Part shown: positions 9,911 to 17,750 of the stretch, piece after piece
Numbering within the stretch: position 1 is the first letter of the stretch
Layout: each line of letters starts with the position of its first letter
Assembly (NCBI RefSeq): GCF_000365425.1
Contig: NZ_AQOV01000003.1
Span: forward strand, 1-64,000
Source of the DNA: Methylomonas sp. MK1
Lineage (GTDB): Bacteria; Pseudomonadota; Gammaproteobacteria; Methylococcales; Methylomonadaceae
DNA: 64,000 nucleotides
Direction: 5' to 3'
Translations under genes and position numbers: made by a program
The notes under the pieces: generated by a model
Database searches by the model: none
What the model saw: the letters and a program-made list of their open reading frames with translations, nothing else
What the model was told of the DNA's origin: nothing

Positions 9911-10876
9911 ATGAAAGAAGAGTTTGATTCCGTTGTGGGTCGTCCCGTCGACATAACAGATGAACGCATTATTGAAGCCGGCGAGACTTTGGTGAGGGCC
10001 AATCGGAATGTAACGGGCTTTGCATTGCGCAAAATTACTGGCGGCGGTGACCCCAAAAGACTGAAAGAAGTTTGGGATAAGCACAATGTCAGTCAGTCTG
10101 TGACCAATGCAGAGCCGGTGTCAGAGTTGCCTGTAGAGGTGGCTGAAACTTTGGCGGCAATGACCAAGGCCTTGGTGGACAAAATCAATACGTTGACCGT
10201 GGAGTTAAACGACAAAGCCGTCAAGACCCAAGAGCGCCGCGTGGCGGATGTCTTGCGGGCTGCGGGCGAACAGCAGGCCCAAGCGGAGCGCGAACTTGCC
10301 GATGCTTCGCAAGCTGTCGATGAGTTAGAGGCAATGCTGGCGGAAGAACGGTCCAGGGTAGGGGAGTTGGAAAAACGTCTGGCCGACGTGTTAGCGGCTG
10401 ATCAAGCTAAAGCGGTTGAACTGGCTACCTTACGCGAACGGCTAGAGGCGGTCGAAAAAAACGCGAAGGTAGCGGGCGAGCAGCATGTTGCCGAACAAGC
10501 GCAATTCCGGCAAGCCTTGGCGGATCAAAAGCGGGCGGCGCAAGAATTGGCGGTAGAACGGGATAAAGTGAAAACGGAACTGACTAAAGTACAGACTAAG
10601 GCGGAAGCCGCTGAAGAGTCCCATAAGGAAGAGAGAAAAAGGGCGGCCACTGAGCTACAGCGAGCCGCCGATAAGCTTATAAAGCTTGAAGCGGAAAGAG
10701 ATGGCGCCAAAGGGGAGGCGGGTAAAGCCCGAGAAGAGCTTGCCAAGCTAACAGGCCAATTGGAAGCCATGAAATCCCAGGCCGCTCAGTTGATGCAGGC
10801 CATTGGAAACCAACAACCGGAAAAAGCCGAAAAAGCCGAAAAAGCCGAAAAAGCCGAAAAACCGAAAAAGGTATAA
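9911..10876 (+). CDS. kfrA: KfrA-like plasmid DNA-binding coiled-coil protein
   Basis: The first 80 residues match the KfrA N-terminal DNA-binding domain (DITDERIIEAGETLVRANRNVTGFALRKITGGGDPKRLKEVWDKH when read in parts). The rest, to about residue 300, is an alanine- and glutamate-rich long coiled coil, as in KfrA of IncP and IncW plasmids, where it acts as an autorepressor and is linked to stable inheritance. The C-terminus is a tandem AEK repeat. GGGAGG lies five bases before the ATG. Presence of this gene is a main reason for calling the window plasmid-like. Confidence 0.88.
   Translation: MKEEFDSVVGRPVDITDERIIEAGETLVRANRNVTGFALRKITGGGDPKRLKEVWDKHNVSQSVTNAEPVSELPVEVAETLAAMTKALVDKINTLTVELNDKAVKTQERRVADVLRAAGEQQAQAERELADASQAVDELEAMLAEERSRVGELEKRLADVLAADQAKAVELATLRERLEAVEKNAKVAGEQHVAEQAQFRQALADQKRAAQELAVERDKVKTELTKVQTKAEAAEESHKEERKRAATELQRAADKLIKLEAERDGAKGEAGKAREELAKLTGQLEAMKSQAAQLMQAIGNQQPEKAEKAEKAEKAEKPKKV
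10820..10870 (+). repeat. 9-bp tandem repeat at the end of kfrA
   Basis: The unit GAAAAAGCC is repeated about four times with a degenerate fifth copy. It encodes the Ala-Glu-Lys tail of KfrA. Such an array can change copy number by slippage and would vary tail length in frame. Confidence 0.85.
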
Positions 10877-10880
10877 GGCA

Positions 10881-10893
10881 TTTTGCGGCTAAA
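10881..10893. promoter_or_regulatory. Degenerate KorB-type operator after kfrA
   Basis: TTTTGCGGCTAAA differs by one base from the IncP KorB operator TTTAGCGGCTAAA. It lies just after the kfrA stop and before a small open frame. Confidence 0.4.
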
Positions 10894-10910
10894 AAACGGA
10901 GAACTCAGTG

Positions 10911-11138
10911 ATGATGAACGTGAATCAATTGCAACAGGCCAAAGTGGTTATGCATCGATGGATAAGCAGTTATCGTTGTCGGACTTTCATTGGTTTTAAA
11001 GGCTCGGTTGTTAAACCGTATGGCTTTCGCTCTTATTATTGGGCGCACACCTATACTGCCCGTGATTACTTGTTGGGCATAAAGGAGCCGCATGGTGCAT
11101 GTCTGTCATTGTTGGCCCTTAGAAGGTCAGGGCAATGA
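10911..11138 (+). CDS. Small hypothetical protein downstream of kfrA
   Basis: This frame of about 75 residues begins MMNVNQLQQAKVVMHRW and has GGAGA seven bases before its ATG, which favours translation. I see no recognisable domain. The interior is basic and aromatic (SYRCRTFIGFKGSVVKPYGFRSYYW). It follows kfrA on the same strand and ends where the transposon-end debris begins, so it may be the 5' part of a longer broken gene. Confidence 0.4.
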   Translation: MMNVNQLQQAKVVMHRWISSYRCRTFIGFKGSVVKPYGFRSYYWAHTYTARDYLLGIKEPHGACLSLLALRRSGQ

Positions 11139-11611
11139 ATCCGGGATTGGCGTGGTCGTGTCTGGGGGCTTGATGTGTGAAGCCGGACTCTGAAAATGAC
11201 ACCGCCTATATTAATGGTATCTAAAGGCGTGCAGTCGTCTTCTGATATTGGTGTCCAAAATCGACCGGTGTCAATGTCAGAAGATGACTGCACCATCTTA
11301 TTGGGCTAGAACCACTAAGTGAAGTCAACTATTGAGCAAAAAAATGTCAATAGACATCTGCACAGTGCGTCATTTTGCTCAGCACTTCTCTTCATAAGAA
11401 TATGGTTTGGGGCGCTGAATAGTTTTTTGGCGTTGTCCGATGAACCATGAAAGGTTTTCTTAGTGTGTGAAGCCGGCTTCTGAAAATGACACCGCCAATA
11501 TTAATGGTATCTAAAGTCGTGCAGTCAACTTCTGATATTCGTGCAGTCGTCTTCTGACATTGATGCCCGAAATCGACCGGTTTCGGACAGGGCTTAAAAA
11601 ATATGTACTAA
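11139..11611. repeat. Cluster of Tn5053/Tn402-type terminal repeats
   Basis: No gene was seen here. The stretch holds repeated copies of the Tn5053/Tn402 end sequence. GTGCAGTCGTCTTCTGA is exact at 11229-11245 and 11541-11557; a two-mismatch copy is at 11519-11535 and a one-mismatch copy on the opposite strand at 11277-11293. CTTCTGAAAATGACA at 11477-11491 matches the outermost bases of those ends, and a variant lies at 11187-11201. Two blocks, from about 11174 and 11464, are near-copies of one another. They look like remains of earlier tni-type insertions next to the present transposon. Confidence 0.7.
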
Positions 11612-11616
11612 AGTAG
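11612..11616 (+). repeat. Left target-site duplication AGTAG
   Basis: The same five bases follow the right end at 22418-22422. A 5-bp duplication is what Tn5053- and Tn7-like transposases make. Confidence 0.8.
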
Positions 11617-11778
11617 TGTCACTTTTCAAAGCTGCAGTCAGCGGATGGTCAAAGTTGATGTCAGCAGATTAATCAACAATAAGTAATTCTGTCAGTTGCG
11701 ACATGCCGGCTTATTTTTTAGTTATTTTTGTTTTAAGGTCGAACCCTATGTTCGCACTCTCTCCCCGAAAGATTTCTA

Positions 11779-11856
11779 GCCAACCCACCTATATTAAAAG
11801 GTATCTTAAGTAATGAAGTTGGCTTCTGATATTCTTGCAGTCGTCTTCTGACAGCG
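11779..11856. repeat. Additional Tn402-type end sequence inside the transposon
   Basis: TTGCAGTCGTCTTCTGA at 11835-11851 is one base from the Tn5053/Tn402 end core. The preceding bases (CCTATATTAAAAGGTATCT) resemble the equivalent positions of the outer repeat cluster. It lies just before the resolvase gene and its likely res site. Confidence 0.55.
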
Positions 11857-11864
11857 GTAGTAGC

Positions 11865-11970
11865 CAAAATAGATAGCCAAGTAGGTGATGGCCAAATTAC
11901 ATTGCGGTTCTAATTATTGGCCATATGATTTATACTGGGCTAAATTAAGTATACCCATTTTGGCCATCCA
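11865..11970 (+). promoter_or_regulatory. Likely res site of the transposon resolvase
   Basis: The 100 bases before the resolvase gene contain repeated GGCCA or GGCTA-centred motifs (ATAGCCAAG, ATGGCCAAA, TTGGCCATA, GGGCTAAAT, TTGGCCATC) in both orientations, as expected of resolvase subsites. Exact subsites cannot be set by eye. Confidence 0.45.
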
Positions 11971-11973
11971 ACC

Positions 11974-12591
11974 ATGAAAGTTGCTCGTATCTACCTTCGC
12001 GTCAGTACCGAAGAACAAGACCTTACCCGTCAAACCGAAATCGTCCACAGTGCTCGGGCAGAAGGGTATTACATCGCCGGCATCTACCGTGAAAAGGCTT
12101 CGGGTGCCCGTGCTGATCGGCCCGAGCTACTACGAATGATTGCAGACCTACAATCAGGCGAAGTCGTCGTAGCTGAGAAAATTGACCGCATCAGTCGGCT
12201 TCCCTTGGCCGAAGCCGAGCAACTGGTTGGATCAATCCGGGCCAAGGGAGCAAGACTGGCTGTGCCGGGCCTAGTCGATTTATCCGATTTTGCGGCTGAG
12301 GCCGACGGTGTGGCCAAGATCGTTTTGGAGTCGGTGCAGGAATTATTACTTAAACTTGCCCTGCAAATGACACGTGATGACTATGAGACTCGCCGAGAGC
12401 GACAGCGCCAAGGTGTTCAGCTTGCCAAGATCGCCGGTAAGTATGCGGGTCGCATCCCTGATACCACGACACATCAGCGTATCGTTGCGCTGCGTGGAGC
12501 AGGACATACTATCAAACGGACCGCTGAGCTGGCTGGATGTAGCCAAAGCCAGGTCAAGCGCATATGGGCAGAGCATAAGGGCAGTCACTAA
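11974..12591 (+). CDS. Serine resolvase of the tni transposon (TniR role)
   Basis: This 205-residue small serine recombinase has the catalytic serine at residue 11 in YLRVSTEEQ, Arg 9 beside it, and the core motifs GEVVVAEKIDRISR and a C-terminal helix-turn-helix (HTIKRTAELAGCSQSQVKRIW). It would resolve cointegrates formed during replicative transposition by acting at a res site in the adjoining upstream region. In Tn5053 the resolvase gene tniR lies next to tniQ. Here it is at the far end from tniQ, and the sequence is not close to tniR as I recall it, so I give no symbol. Confidence 0.85.
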   Translation: MKVARIYLRVSTEEQDLTRQTEIVHSARAEGYYIAGIYREKASGARADRPELLRMIADLQSGEVVVAEKIDRISRLPLAEAEQLVGSIRAKGARLAVPGLVDLSDFAAEADGVAKIVLESVQELLLKLALQMTRDDYETRRERQRQGVQLAKIAGKYAGRIPDTTTHQRIVALRGAGHTIKRTAELAGCSQSQVKRIWAEHKGSH

Positions 12592-12599
12592 ATTATAAT

Positions 12600-12760
12600 C
12601 CTGTTCAAGTGGTCTGCTTTCATGCCCCTGCAAGGCAAGGGTTGCTTTGCGGAAATTGGCGACTGGCAATGCAGAAGTATGACGAAGCGGCACTGGACTG
12701 CGCATTGACAAACCAGATATTGATAGAGGTGATCTGCAATGAAAAAAGAATACCGTAGCC
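12600..12760 (+). pseudogene. Frameshifted RelE/HigB-type toxin remnant
   Basis: Read in two frames, the segment encodes KVALRKLAT and then AMQKYDEAALDCALTNQ followed by a segment like LIEVICNE. This matches the C-terminal third of the RelE-superfamily toxins that sit directly upstream of NadS/HigA-type antitoxins. The frame changes in the middle and no start region remains. It overlaps the start of the antitoxin remnant that follows, as in intact pairs. Confidence 0.5.
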
Positions 12761-12921
12761 GTTTGATGGTCTCCGTACATGAAACCGCCGAAGGCTTGCA
12801 TGAGGCTGGCGTCATGGATAAGCGTACCATGCGCAAATTCGACGAACTGTGTCTAACGCCAATCAGAGGGTGTCAGATTGGAGCACACATCGACTTGGTG
12901 TCTGTACGAACGGAGAAATAG
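12739..12921 (+). pseudogene. Truncated NadS/HigA-type antitoxin
   Basis: The first 45 residues (MKKEYRSRLMVSVHETAEG, then AGVMDKRTMRKFDELCLTP) match the N-terminus of small XRE-family antitoxins. The helix-turn-helix region is missing: after LTPIR the frame runs into unrelated residues and ends at 60 residues. A short stretch like TSTWCLYERR in another frame may be what is left of the domain after an internal deletion. The pair is therefore probably dead. Confidence 0.6.
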
Positions 12922-13306
12922 CGTCAGAGTTAGCTGGGTTCGTGCATTTCTTGCCGATTCCGGCTCAACGTCTATTCGCACAACCGGACACCTCATCCCC
13001 TTGGCGGACGATTTTTTCCGAATTCTGGGGCGCCCTGCATATTCCACCCCAATCCAGCCACCGATTCCGAGACGATTACGTCAGTAGTGAATGATAGCTT
13101 TTGAAAGTGGCGAAATGTCGCGATCGACCCTGAGCTGTCAGATAAGATTTAATTTGCGGTGACAGGAAAAGGCAAATAAGCTGCCCTTCAAAATGTAGAT
13201 TAGCTTGCGTAACAGCACATTTCGAAGCCAACAATTCCTCCGGATACGCTATCGCTAATCAAAGCAGGCTATCGACTTCTGGTTTAAATGGGATAAGAAA
13301 AATTCA
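12922..13306. other. Non-coding stretch with a dispersed repeat
   Basis: No gene was seen. Positions 13083-13132 resemble the minus strand of 5861-5903. The last bases form the leader of the next gene. Confidence 0.4.
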
Positions 13307-15106
13307 ATGAATGACGTGTTTTCAAAAATCAAATCAGGCGACTTATATAGCTTACTAGCAAGTTGCAGTAACGAGGATTTGGCTCCTCTGGTTAGCTATA
13401 TAACCGATAAGCTTTCGAATTATCTTGTAACTGATGATATCTACAAAAGGCATAGTCCAGATCACACAAAATATACCAAATTAATCGCGAGCGAAATTCG
13501 ACTTTATGGCGGAAATTCGGTAAGCAATATAGCTCGCGGAGGGGTGGGGCCTGATTATGATGAGGTTTTATTTGATGTTTGTCAGAAGATAGGCATTCCA
13601 TCAACTAAAGGAAGAATTCTTGATAATGAATCAAATTTATTAAGAATTTGCCTTCCTTATGGTTGGGAAGCTCTTAGTCCGGTTAATCAACAAGCCGCTG
13701 TAAAGAAGGCTAGGGATACATACGCAACTACGGGCGGCATAGTTACAACTGGTGTAGGAACTGCAACAATTTTTGCAACTGCTATTAGAACAATCGCTGT
13801 ACCAGTTGGCGTAGGCTTAATTGCTAAAGGTGTTGCTGACCCGGCATTTGAAGTGACTATTCCCTGTGTTTTACACATTGCATATCTTCGGTGGAAAGTG
13901 CTCAACTACATCGAAAACCACAGGAAGAAAACGTTACAAATCGCTAATGTCAGTGCGTCAACCAATAGTCAATTAGTCGTAAATCGTGATTCACCGCTTA
14001 TTATCGGGGAAGATGCTGATAAACCTGTTCTGACATTTGCCTTGGCTAAAATTTCAAAACACTCTCCCGTAAATTGGCAACCTGTTTCAGAATCTGACGG
14101 CACAGGAATTAGCAGTTTTAATCCACTATTGCAAGCAGTTCCCAGCATGGTCACCAAGATGCATATTGCTACGACGCAATATGTAGAGGTGAATATTCGG
14201 CTGGACTCTTTGACACCAGTAAAAAATAGCACCGATGAATTAAGAGGCTATGTTATAGGTTCTAACGGTCGTATTACAGAGCAGGCGAAACTACTCTCTC
14301 CAGAGAACCTCGAGAAAATTGTTAATGCGGGCGCATTATTTCAGGTTGCATCTGTAATTGTCGCTCAAAAACATTTGGCAGATATAAGCCAAAAATTGAC
14401 TGAAATTAAAAAAACAGTTGATGATATTCATAAGCATCAGAAAGATAAACGAGAAACAGATATAACAGGAGCGGTCGATTATTTCAAACAAATAGCCCCT
14501 TCAATTTTGGCTGGTGAGTTAAGAGATTCTTATGAACACCAAATTGAAAAATATGAAGGTGAGTTGCTTTCTATTAGAAATCATTTGTTGAAGGATATTA
14601 AAAATCAAAATCATGAAATCGAAAATCTAAAAGATGGTCATATATTTGGTACGGAAGGGATGAAGGCGTTGATAAAGAAGCATCAGAATGAACTTTTCAA
14701 CCTATATCAGCAACTGTTCCTTTGCATTCGAGCACGCGCATGTGGTTGGCAGCTTTTGCTTGCATTTCCTAGAACTGAAGAAATTGCAAAAAGCCGTAAA
14801 CAGAATATTGATGAATCACTTGCAGTGCTAAATGTTGATGGCGAATTGGTGAAGCAGACCATTGCTGAAATGGATAAAAAAATCCGCAGCCTTTCAGCAA
14901 TTACCAATACTGCGCAAACGCTTAATGAACGAAAACTGGATTTATTAAAGTGGCAAGACAAATTGATAGAAGAAATTACATATACTAGAAGTGAAATTGA
15001 CGCGAATATCCGTTCTGTAGAATCGTTGGTACAGGATAAACACGGCGCAACAAAATTCCTTCTCAAAGTTGAAGGTGACAAAATAGTTGCCCGTAGCCCT
15101 TTGTGA
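13307..15106 (+). CDS. YaaW-like (UPF0174) N-terminal domain protein with long coiled coil
   Basis: This 599-residue protein is transposon cargo. Residues 10-120 resemble the YaaW/UPF0174 family (YSLLASCSNEDLAPLVSYI, then a segment with RLYGGNSVSNIARGG and DEVLFDVCQKIGI). Residues 140-175 are hydrophobic and glycine-rich and could insert in membranes (GGIVTTGVGTATIFATAI and IAVPVGVGLIAKG). From about residue 340 to the end it is mostly charged coiled coil. Base composition is more AT-rich than in its neighbours, suggesting separate acquisition. The architecture, a small globular domain followed by a glycine-rich hydrophobic hairpin and a coiled coil, would suit a membrane-acting effector, but that is inference. 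Confidence 0.6.
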   Translation: MNDVFSKIKSGDLYSLLASCSNEDLAPLVSYITDKLSNYLVTDDIYKRHSPDHTKYTKLIASEIRLYGGNSVSNIARGGVGPDYDEVLFDVCQKIGIPSTKGRILDNESNLLRICLPYGWEALSPVNQQAAVKKARDTYATTGGIVTTGVGTATIFATAIRTIAVPVGVGLIAKGVADPAFEVTIPCVLHIAYLRWKVLNYIENHRKKTLQIANVSASTNSQLVVNRDSPLIIGEDADKPVLTFALAKISKHSPVNWQPVSESDGTGISSFNPLLQAVPSMVTKMHIATTQYVEVNIRLDSLTPVKNSTDELRGYVIGSNGRITEQAKLLSPENLEKIVNAGALFQVASVIVAQKHLADISQKLTEIKKTVDDIHKHQKDKRETDITGAVDYFKQIAPSILAGELRDSYEHQIEKYEGELLSIRNHLLKDIKNQNHEIENLKDGHIFGTEGMKALIKKHQNELFNLYQQLFLCIRARACGWQLLLAFPRTEEIAKSRKQNIDESLAVLNVDGELVKQTIAEMDKKIRSLSAITNTAQTLNERKLDLLKWQDKLIEEITYTRSEIDANIRSVESLVQDKHGATKFLLKVEGDKIVARSPL

Positions 15107-15360
15107 ATGTCTCTAGCCCGTAGGCGGTTAACAGCATGCACCGCACTTTAGCGATTGGCGCGACTCGTAAATTCACCCCCCTACAGCTGCTTTTGGCTGG
15201 ACATTTGCCATTGGCGCTTTTGATTCGTCTGGCGGCATAATGGCCGATTCTGTTGAAAAGTCGGTTTTATTAAAATTTTAACCAATTTTTGACGTTCGTC
15301 AAAATGATAACTGTTTGTTTTCAAAAATAGCTTGCTTTTTAATTTCACATAAATGCGGAC
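15107..15360. other. Non-coding stretch with an IS-end-like sequence
   Basis: No gene was seen. GGCCGATTCTGTTGAAAAGT near 15243 resembles the ends of some transposable elements, and an AT-rich region follows. The umuC fragment begins at once after it. Confidence 0.35.
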
Positions 15361-15708
15361 ATGTCAACCAGGGTCATGGCGACCCTGGGGACCTTTACCC
15401 CCTGCATGGAAATCTATTCAATTGACGAAGCGTTTCTTGATTTGACCGGCGTCTATCCGTGTCAATCCGACCCGATTGCTTACGGACAGCGCATCAAGCA
15501 AGCGGTGTTCCGCGCGACCGGCATTCCAGTCTGTGTCGGCATGGGGCCGACCAAGACCTTGGCCAAACTGGCTAACTTCGCCGCCAAGAAATGGCCCAAA
15601 ACTCACGGCGTATTGGATGTATCGGACCAGTTGCGCAGGGAAAAGCTAATGCGTATCGTACCGGTCAACGAGGTCTGGGGGATTGGCCCGCAACAGCTGA
15701 TTTTTTGA
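15361..15708 (+). pseudogene. Internal fragment of umuC (Y-family DNA polymerase)
   Basis: The 115-residue frame corresponds to an inner part of UmuC. It contains EIYSIDEAFLDLTG, which carries the catalytic SIDE motif, then GIPVCVGMGPTKTLAKLAN and VNEVWGIG. The palm start, including the first catalytic aspartate, and all of the little-finger region are absent. The frame stops just after WGIGPQQ. A polymerase cannot be made from this piece. It is probably debris from a umuDC locus that the transposon or an earlier element picked up. Confidence 0.85.
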
Positions 15709-15757
15709 TACAGTAAGCCATCAGAATTGATAGTGTTCATTGTCTCGCAGCCGCCGG

Positions 15758-16642
15758 TTACATATTGGTATGGTGATGCAAGAAAAAATCGATGATGGCA
15801 TCGCTACGCTGTTCCGGCCATTGCGCATGCGGTTTGTCGCCTTCGCAATACACGGTTTTTACGCCATTGGCGCAACCGGAATAAGCCACGCAACCGTTGC
15901 CGATCGTATCGGGAATCGGCTCGCATTTGTTACAGGCCGCCCACCAGCCGGCTGTTTGCTGTCCGTAACCCGGAAACAGCCGGTCCTTGCTGCTGTGTAT
16001 AATCATAACCGGCAAGGGTTCCGGGCATTTGCGGTCGCGTAAGTCCTCATAGGTTACGCCGGCGGCACTGGGGGCGATTGCTGTAGGAATGTGCCGGGTG
16101 CCGGTCATAAAAGCTAAAGCCATTGCCGAGGTGCCGCCATCGGAATGACCGGTTACATAGACCTGTTTTTCATCGATACACCATTTTTTAGCCATCGCAT
16201 GGGGGATCGTACCCAGTTCCACGGTGGTGCTCGGCGAAAGCTCGGGATGATCGGCATAAGCAACGATAAAACCGGAGCGGGTTGCGGGTAAGGTGAATCC
16301 TGTCATCTTCTCCGTTTTGGCGCGATTCGCACCCGCCGGTGAAAATACCAGTAATAAAGGATGGGCTATCGATGCATCATAATTCTTAGGGGTGCGGACG
16401 TTGTAATTTATGCCGTTTTCGGTTTCTTCTCCGTACGTTTCTCCGGTATCGCCACTCAATAGGTCAGGCTGGCAAGTGCCGCGCGGCATATCCGGTCGGT
16501 AAACGGTTTGCCCTAGTTCCACCGGAACGCCGCTATGATCCAGCCAAAGCATGCCGGCCAGCGCTATTACCGGCAATCCGAACAAGACTTTTTGCCAACG
16601 ATTGCTTTCAAGAAGATAGGACTTTAACTGTGCAATATTCAT
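15758..16642 (-). CDS. PHB depolymerase-like alpha/beta-hydrolase (esterase)
   Basis: This 294-residue protein has one N-terminal hydrophobic segment (VLFGLPVIALAGMLWL), placing it in the membrane or periplasm. The body is an esterase of the LpqC/poly(3-hydroxybutyrate) depolymerase type. The nucleophile serine is in GHSDGG, the likely acid in SSKDRLFPGYG, and the histidine in GDKPHAQWP. Several cysteines in the C-terminal half may pair. The natural substrate is unknown; relatives cleave short polyesters or feruloyl and acetyl esters. It leads away from, and is in the same direction as, the next two genes, probably as one operon controlled by the LysR gene beyond them. Confidence 0.8.
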   Translation of the reverse strand: MNIAQLKSYLLESNRWQKVLFGLPVIALAGMLWLDHSGVPVELGQTVYRPDMPRGTCQPDLLSGDTGETYGEETENGINYNVRTPKNYDASIAHPLLLVFSPAGANRAKTEKMTGFTLPATRSGFIVAYADHPELSPSTTVELGTIPHAMAKKWCIDEKQVYVTGHSDGGTSAMALAFMTGTRHIPTAIAPSAAGVTYEDLRDRKCPEPLPVMIIHSSKDRLFPGYGQQTAGWWAACNKCEPIPDTIGNGCVAYSGCANGVKTVYCEGDKPHAQWPEQRSDAIIDFFLHHHTNM

Positions 16643-16676
16643 TTTGATGGCTCCCTTGATGGGTTCGGCGCTGGGT

Positions 16677-17264
16677 TTAGGCTTCCGGATTTTGCTCGGG
16701 CGTATGCTTTAACGCGGCCCGGAACAAGCCGTAAGCCAGCAAAGACAGGCTGGCTATCGTTATCAGCAGCGGCGTATAGTTTTTACCCGGCACCGACTCC
16801 AGCCCGACGGAGAACGGAATATGGGTATCCAGGCGCTTATCCTTATCAACGATAGCAATATGCGCCAAGTAATTGCCGGCGCCATAACGGCTAAAGTCCA
16901 CCGAGAGGTTCGCCGTGCCGGTTTTGACTTTTTGTGGTTCTCGATAAAACACCCGAGTACCATCCGGCTCTTTGGTGATCTCGAATTCGACGCTGACATG
17001 GCGCAGGCTTTTGCCCTCGTAATCGAACACTAACTTGGTGGGGCCGACGCCTGGAATGATGTTGCAGTATTCCAGGTTGCCGGACAATGTCGGGGTATAC
17101 GCCGTAAGATGCACGCGTTCAAAGCCCACTCGCGCATTGCAGTTGTCGACCACTTCGGCCGCGCCGCGATGAGCGTGGATATTGCCCAAGGGTAGGCACG
17201 TTAGCGCCAAGATCAAGGCTATCTTTGCGCCCTGGCTTTTATAACGGTTATGTCCGGTGTTCAT
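16677..17264 (-). CDS. Exported single-span membrane protein of unknown function
   Basis: From the ATG at 17264, which has GGAGG nine bases before it, the protein has a signal peptide (ALILALTCLPLGNIHA), a periplasmic beta-rich domain and a C-terminal membrane helix (LLITIASLSLLAYGLFRAAL). The domain keeps a few cysteines and histidines (AHRGAAEVVDNC and LEYCNIIPG) but I cannot name its family. An in-frame ATG seven codons upstream is less likely because the ribosome-binding site fits the inner one. It lies between the EthD-like and esterase genes. Confidence 0.6.
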   Translation of the reverse strand: MNTGHNRYKSQGAKIALILALTCLPLGNIHAHRGAAEVVDNCNARVGFERVHLTAYTPTLSGNLEYCNIIPGVGPTKLVFDYEGKSLRHVSVEFEITKEPDGTRVFYREPQKVKTGTANLSVDFSRYGAGNYLAHIAIVDKDKRLDTHIPFSVGLESVPGKNYTPLLITIASLSLLAYGLFRAALKHTPEQNPEA

Positions 17265-17308
17265 CGGTTTCCTCCAGCAAAGCATTTAACTTAAGCTGAT
17301 CAACGCAA

Positions 17309-17635
17309 TTAGAAATCGAAGGTTTCCACTTCGGAAATCAAAAACGTCGGCGCGCCGCCGCTGGAAATATCCACCGCATGCGCCGCCGTTTCCTGGCCGC
17401 CGGGCGAACTTAGGCAGGCTTGTAAATCGCCAATCGATGGGAAGTACACTTCGGCGATACGATGAAACTGCGCGGCGCTTTGGTCGGCATTGGATTTGAT
17501 CAGAGAGGCGACGAAGCGGGTCTTCCCAGCCAACTTTTCCACGGCCATCGGCACGTGTTCGTCGGCATAGCGGCGTTCGAAGGTTTCCAGATCGGTCGGT
17601 ACTGGGTACATCACAATTAATTTTGCTGCTTTCAT
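17309..17635 (-). CDS. EthD-family protein
   Basis: This 108-residue protein matches EthD-domain proteins, small dimeric alpha+beta barrels: KLIVMYPVPTDLETFERRYADEHVPM at the start and an ending with FLISEVETFDF. Family members take part in degradation of ethers and other small organic compounds or have unknown roles. It is the first gene of a minus-strand set and is divergent from a LysR regulator with an intervening operator-like site, which suggests that the regulator controls it. Confidence 0.82.
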   Translation of the reverse strand: MKAAKLIVMYPVPTDLETFERRYADEHVPMAVEKLAGKTRFVASLIKSNADQSAAQFHRIAEVYFPSIGDLQACLSSPGGQETAAHAVDISSGGAPTFLISEVETFDF

Positions 17636-17668
17636 AGGTTTCTCGAATGTTTTTGTAAAAAGTAGATG

Positions 17669-17736
17669 CTATGAAACGCCTATTTTTCCAATTAGTAAAA
17701 TACCGGTTTTCTATGAAACAATAGGTTTTTCCTATT
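17669..17736. promoter_or_regulatory. LysR-type operator region between the EthD and LysR genes
   Basis: AATAGG, TTTTT and CCTATT at 17720-17736 form a perfect inverted repeat that fits the T-N11-A LysR box (T at 17722, A at 17734). CTATGAAAC occurs twice, at 17669 and 17711, 42 bases (four helical turns) apart. This is the usual layout of recognition and activation sites of a LysR protein at a divergent promoter. Confidence 0.65.
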
Positions 17737-17750
17737 CAATTGGGGTAGAT

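Noticed and set aside
10820..10870. CRISPR-like or regulatory tandem array
   Set aside because: The 9-bp units lie in frame at the end of kfrA and encode Ala-Glu-Lys; there are no spacers.
12874..13094. Small open frames after the antitoxin remnant
   Set aside because: Several short overlapping frames in different phases with no start signals; the stretch shares a dispersed non-coding repeat.
15361..15708. Functional error-prone polymerase gene
   Set aside because: Both ends of UmuC are missing, including a catalytic aspartate and the little-finger domain.
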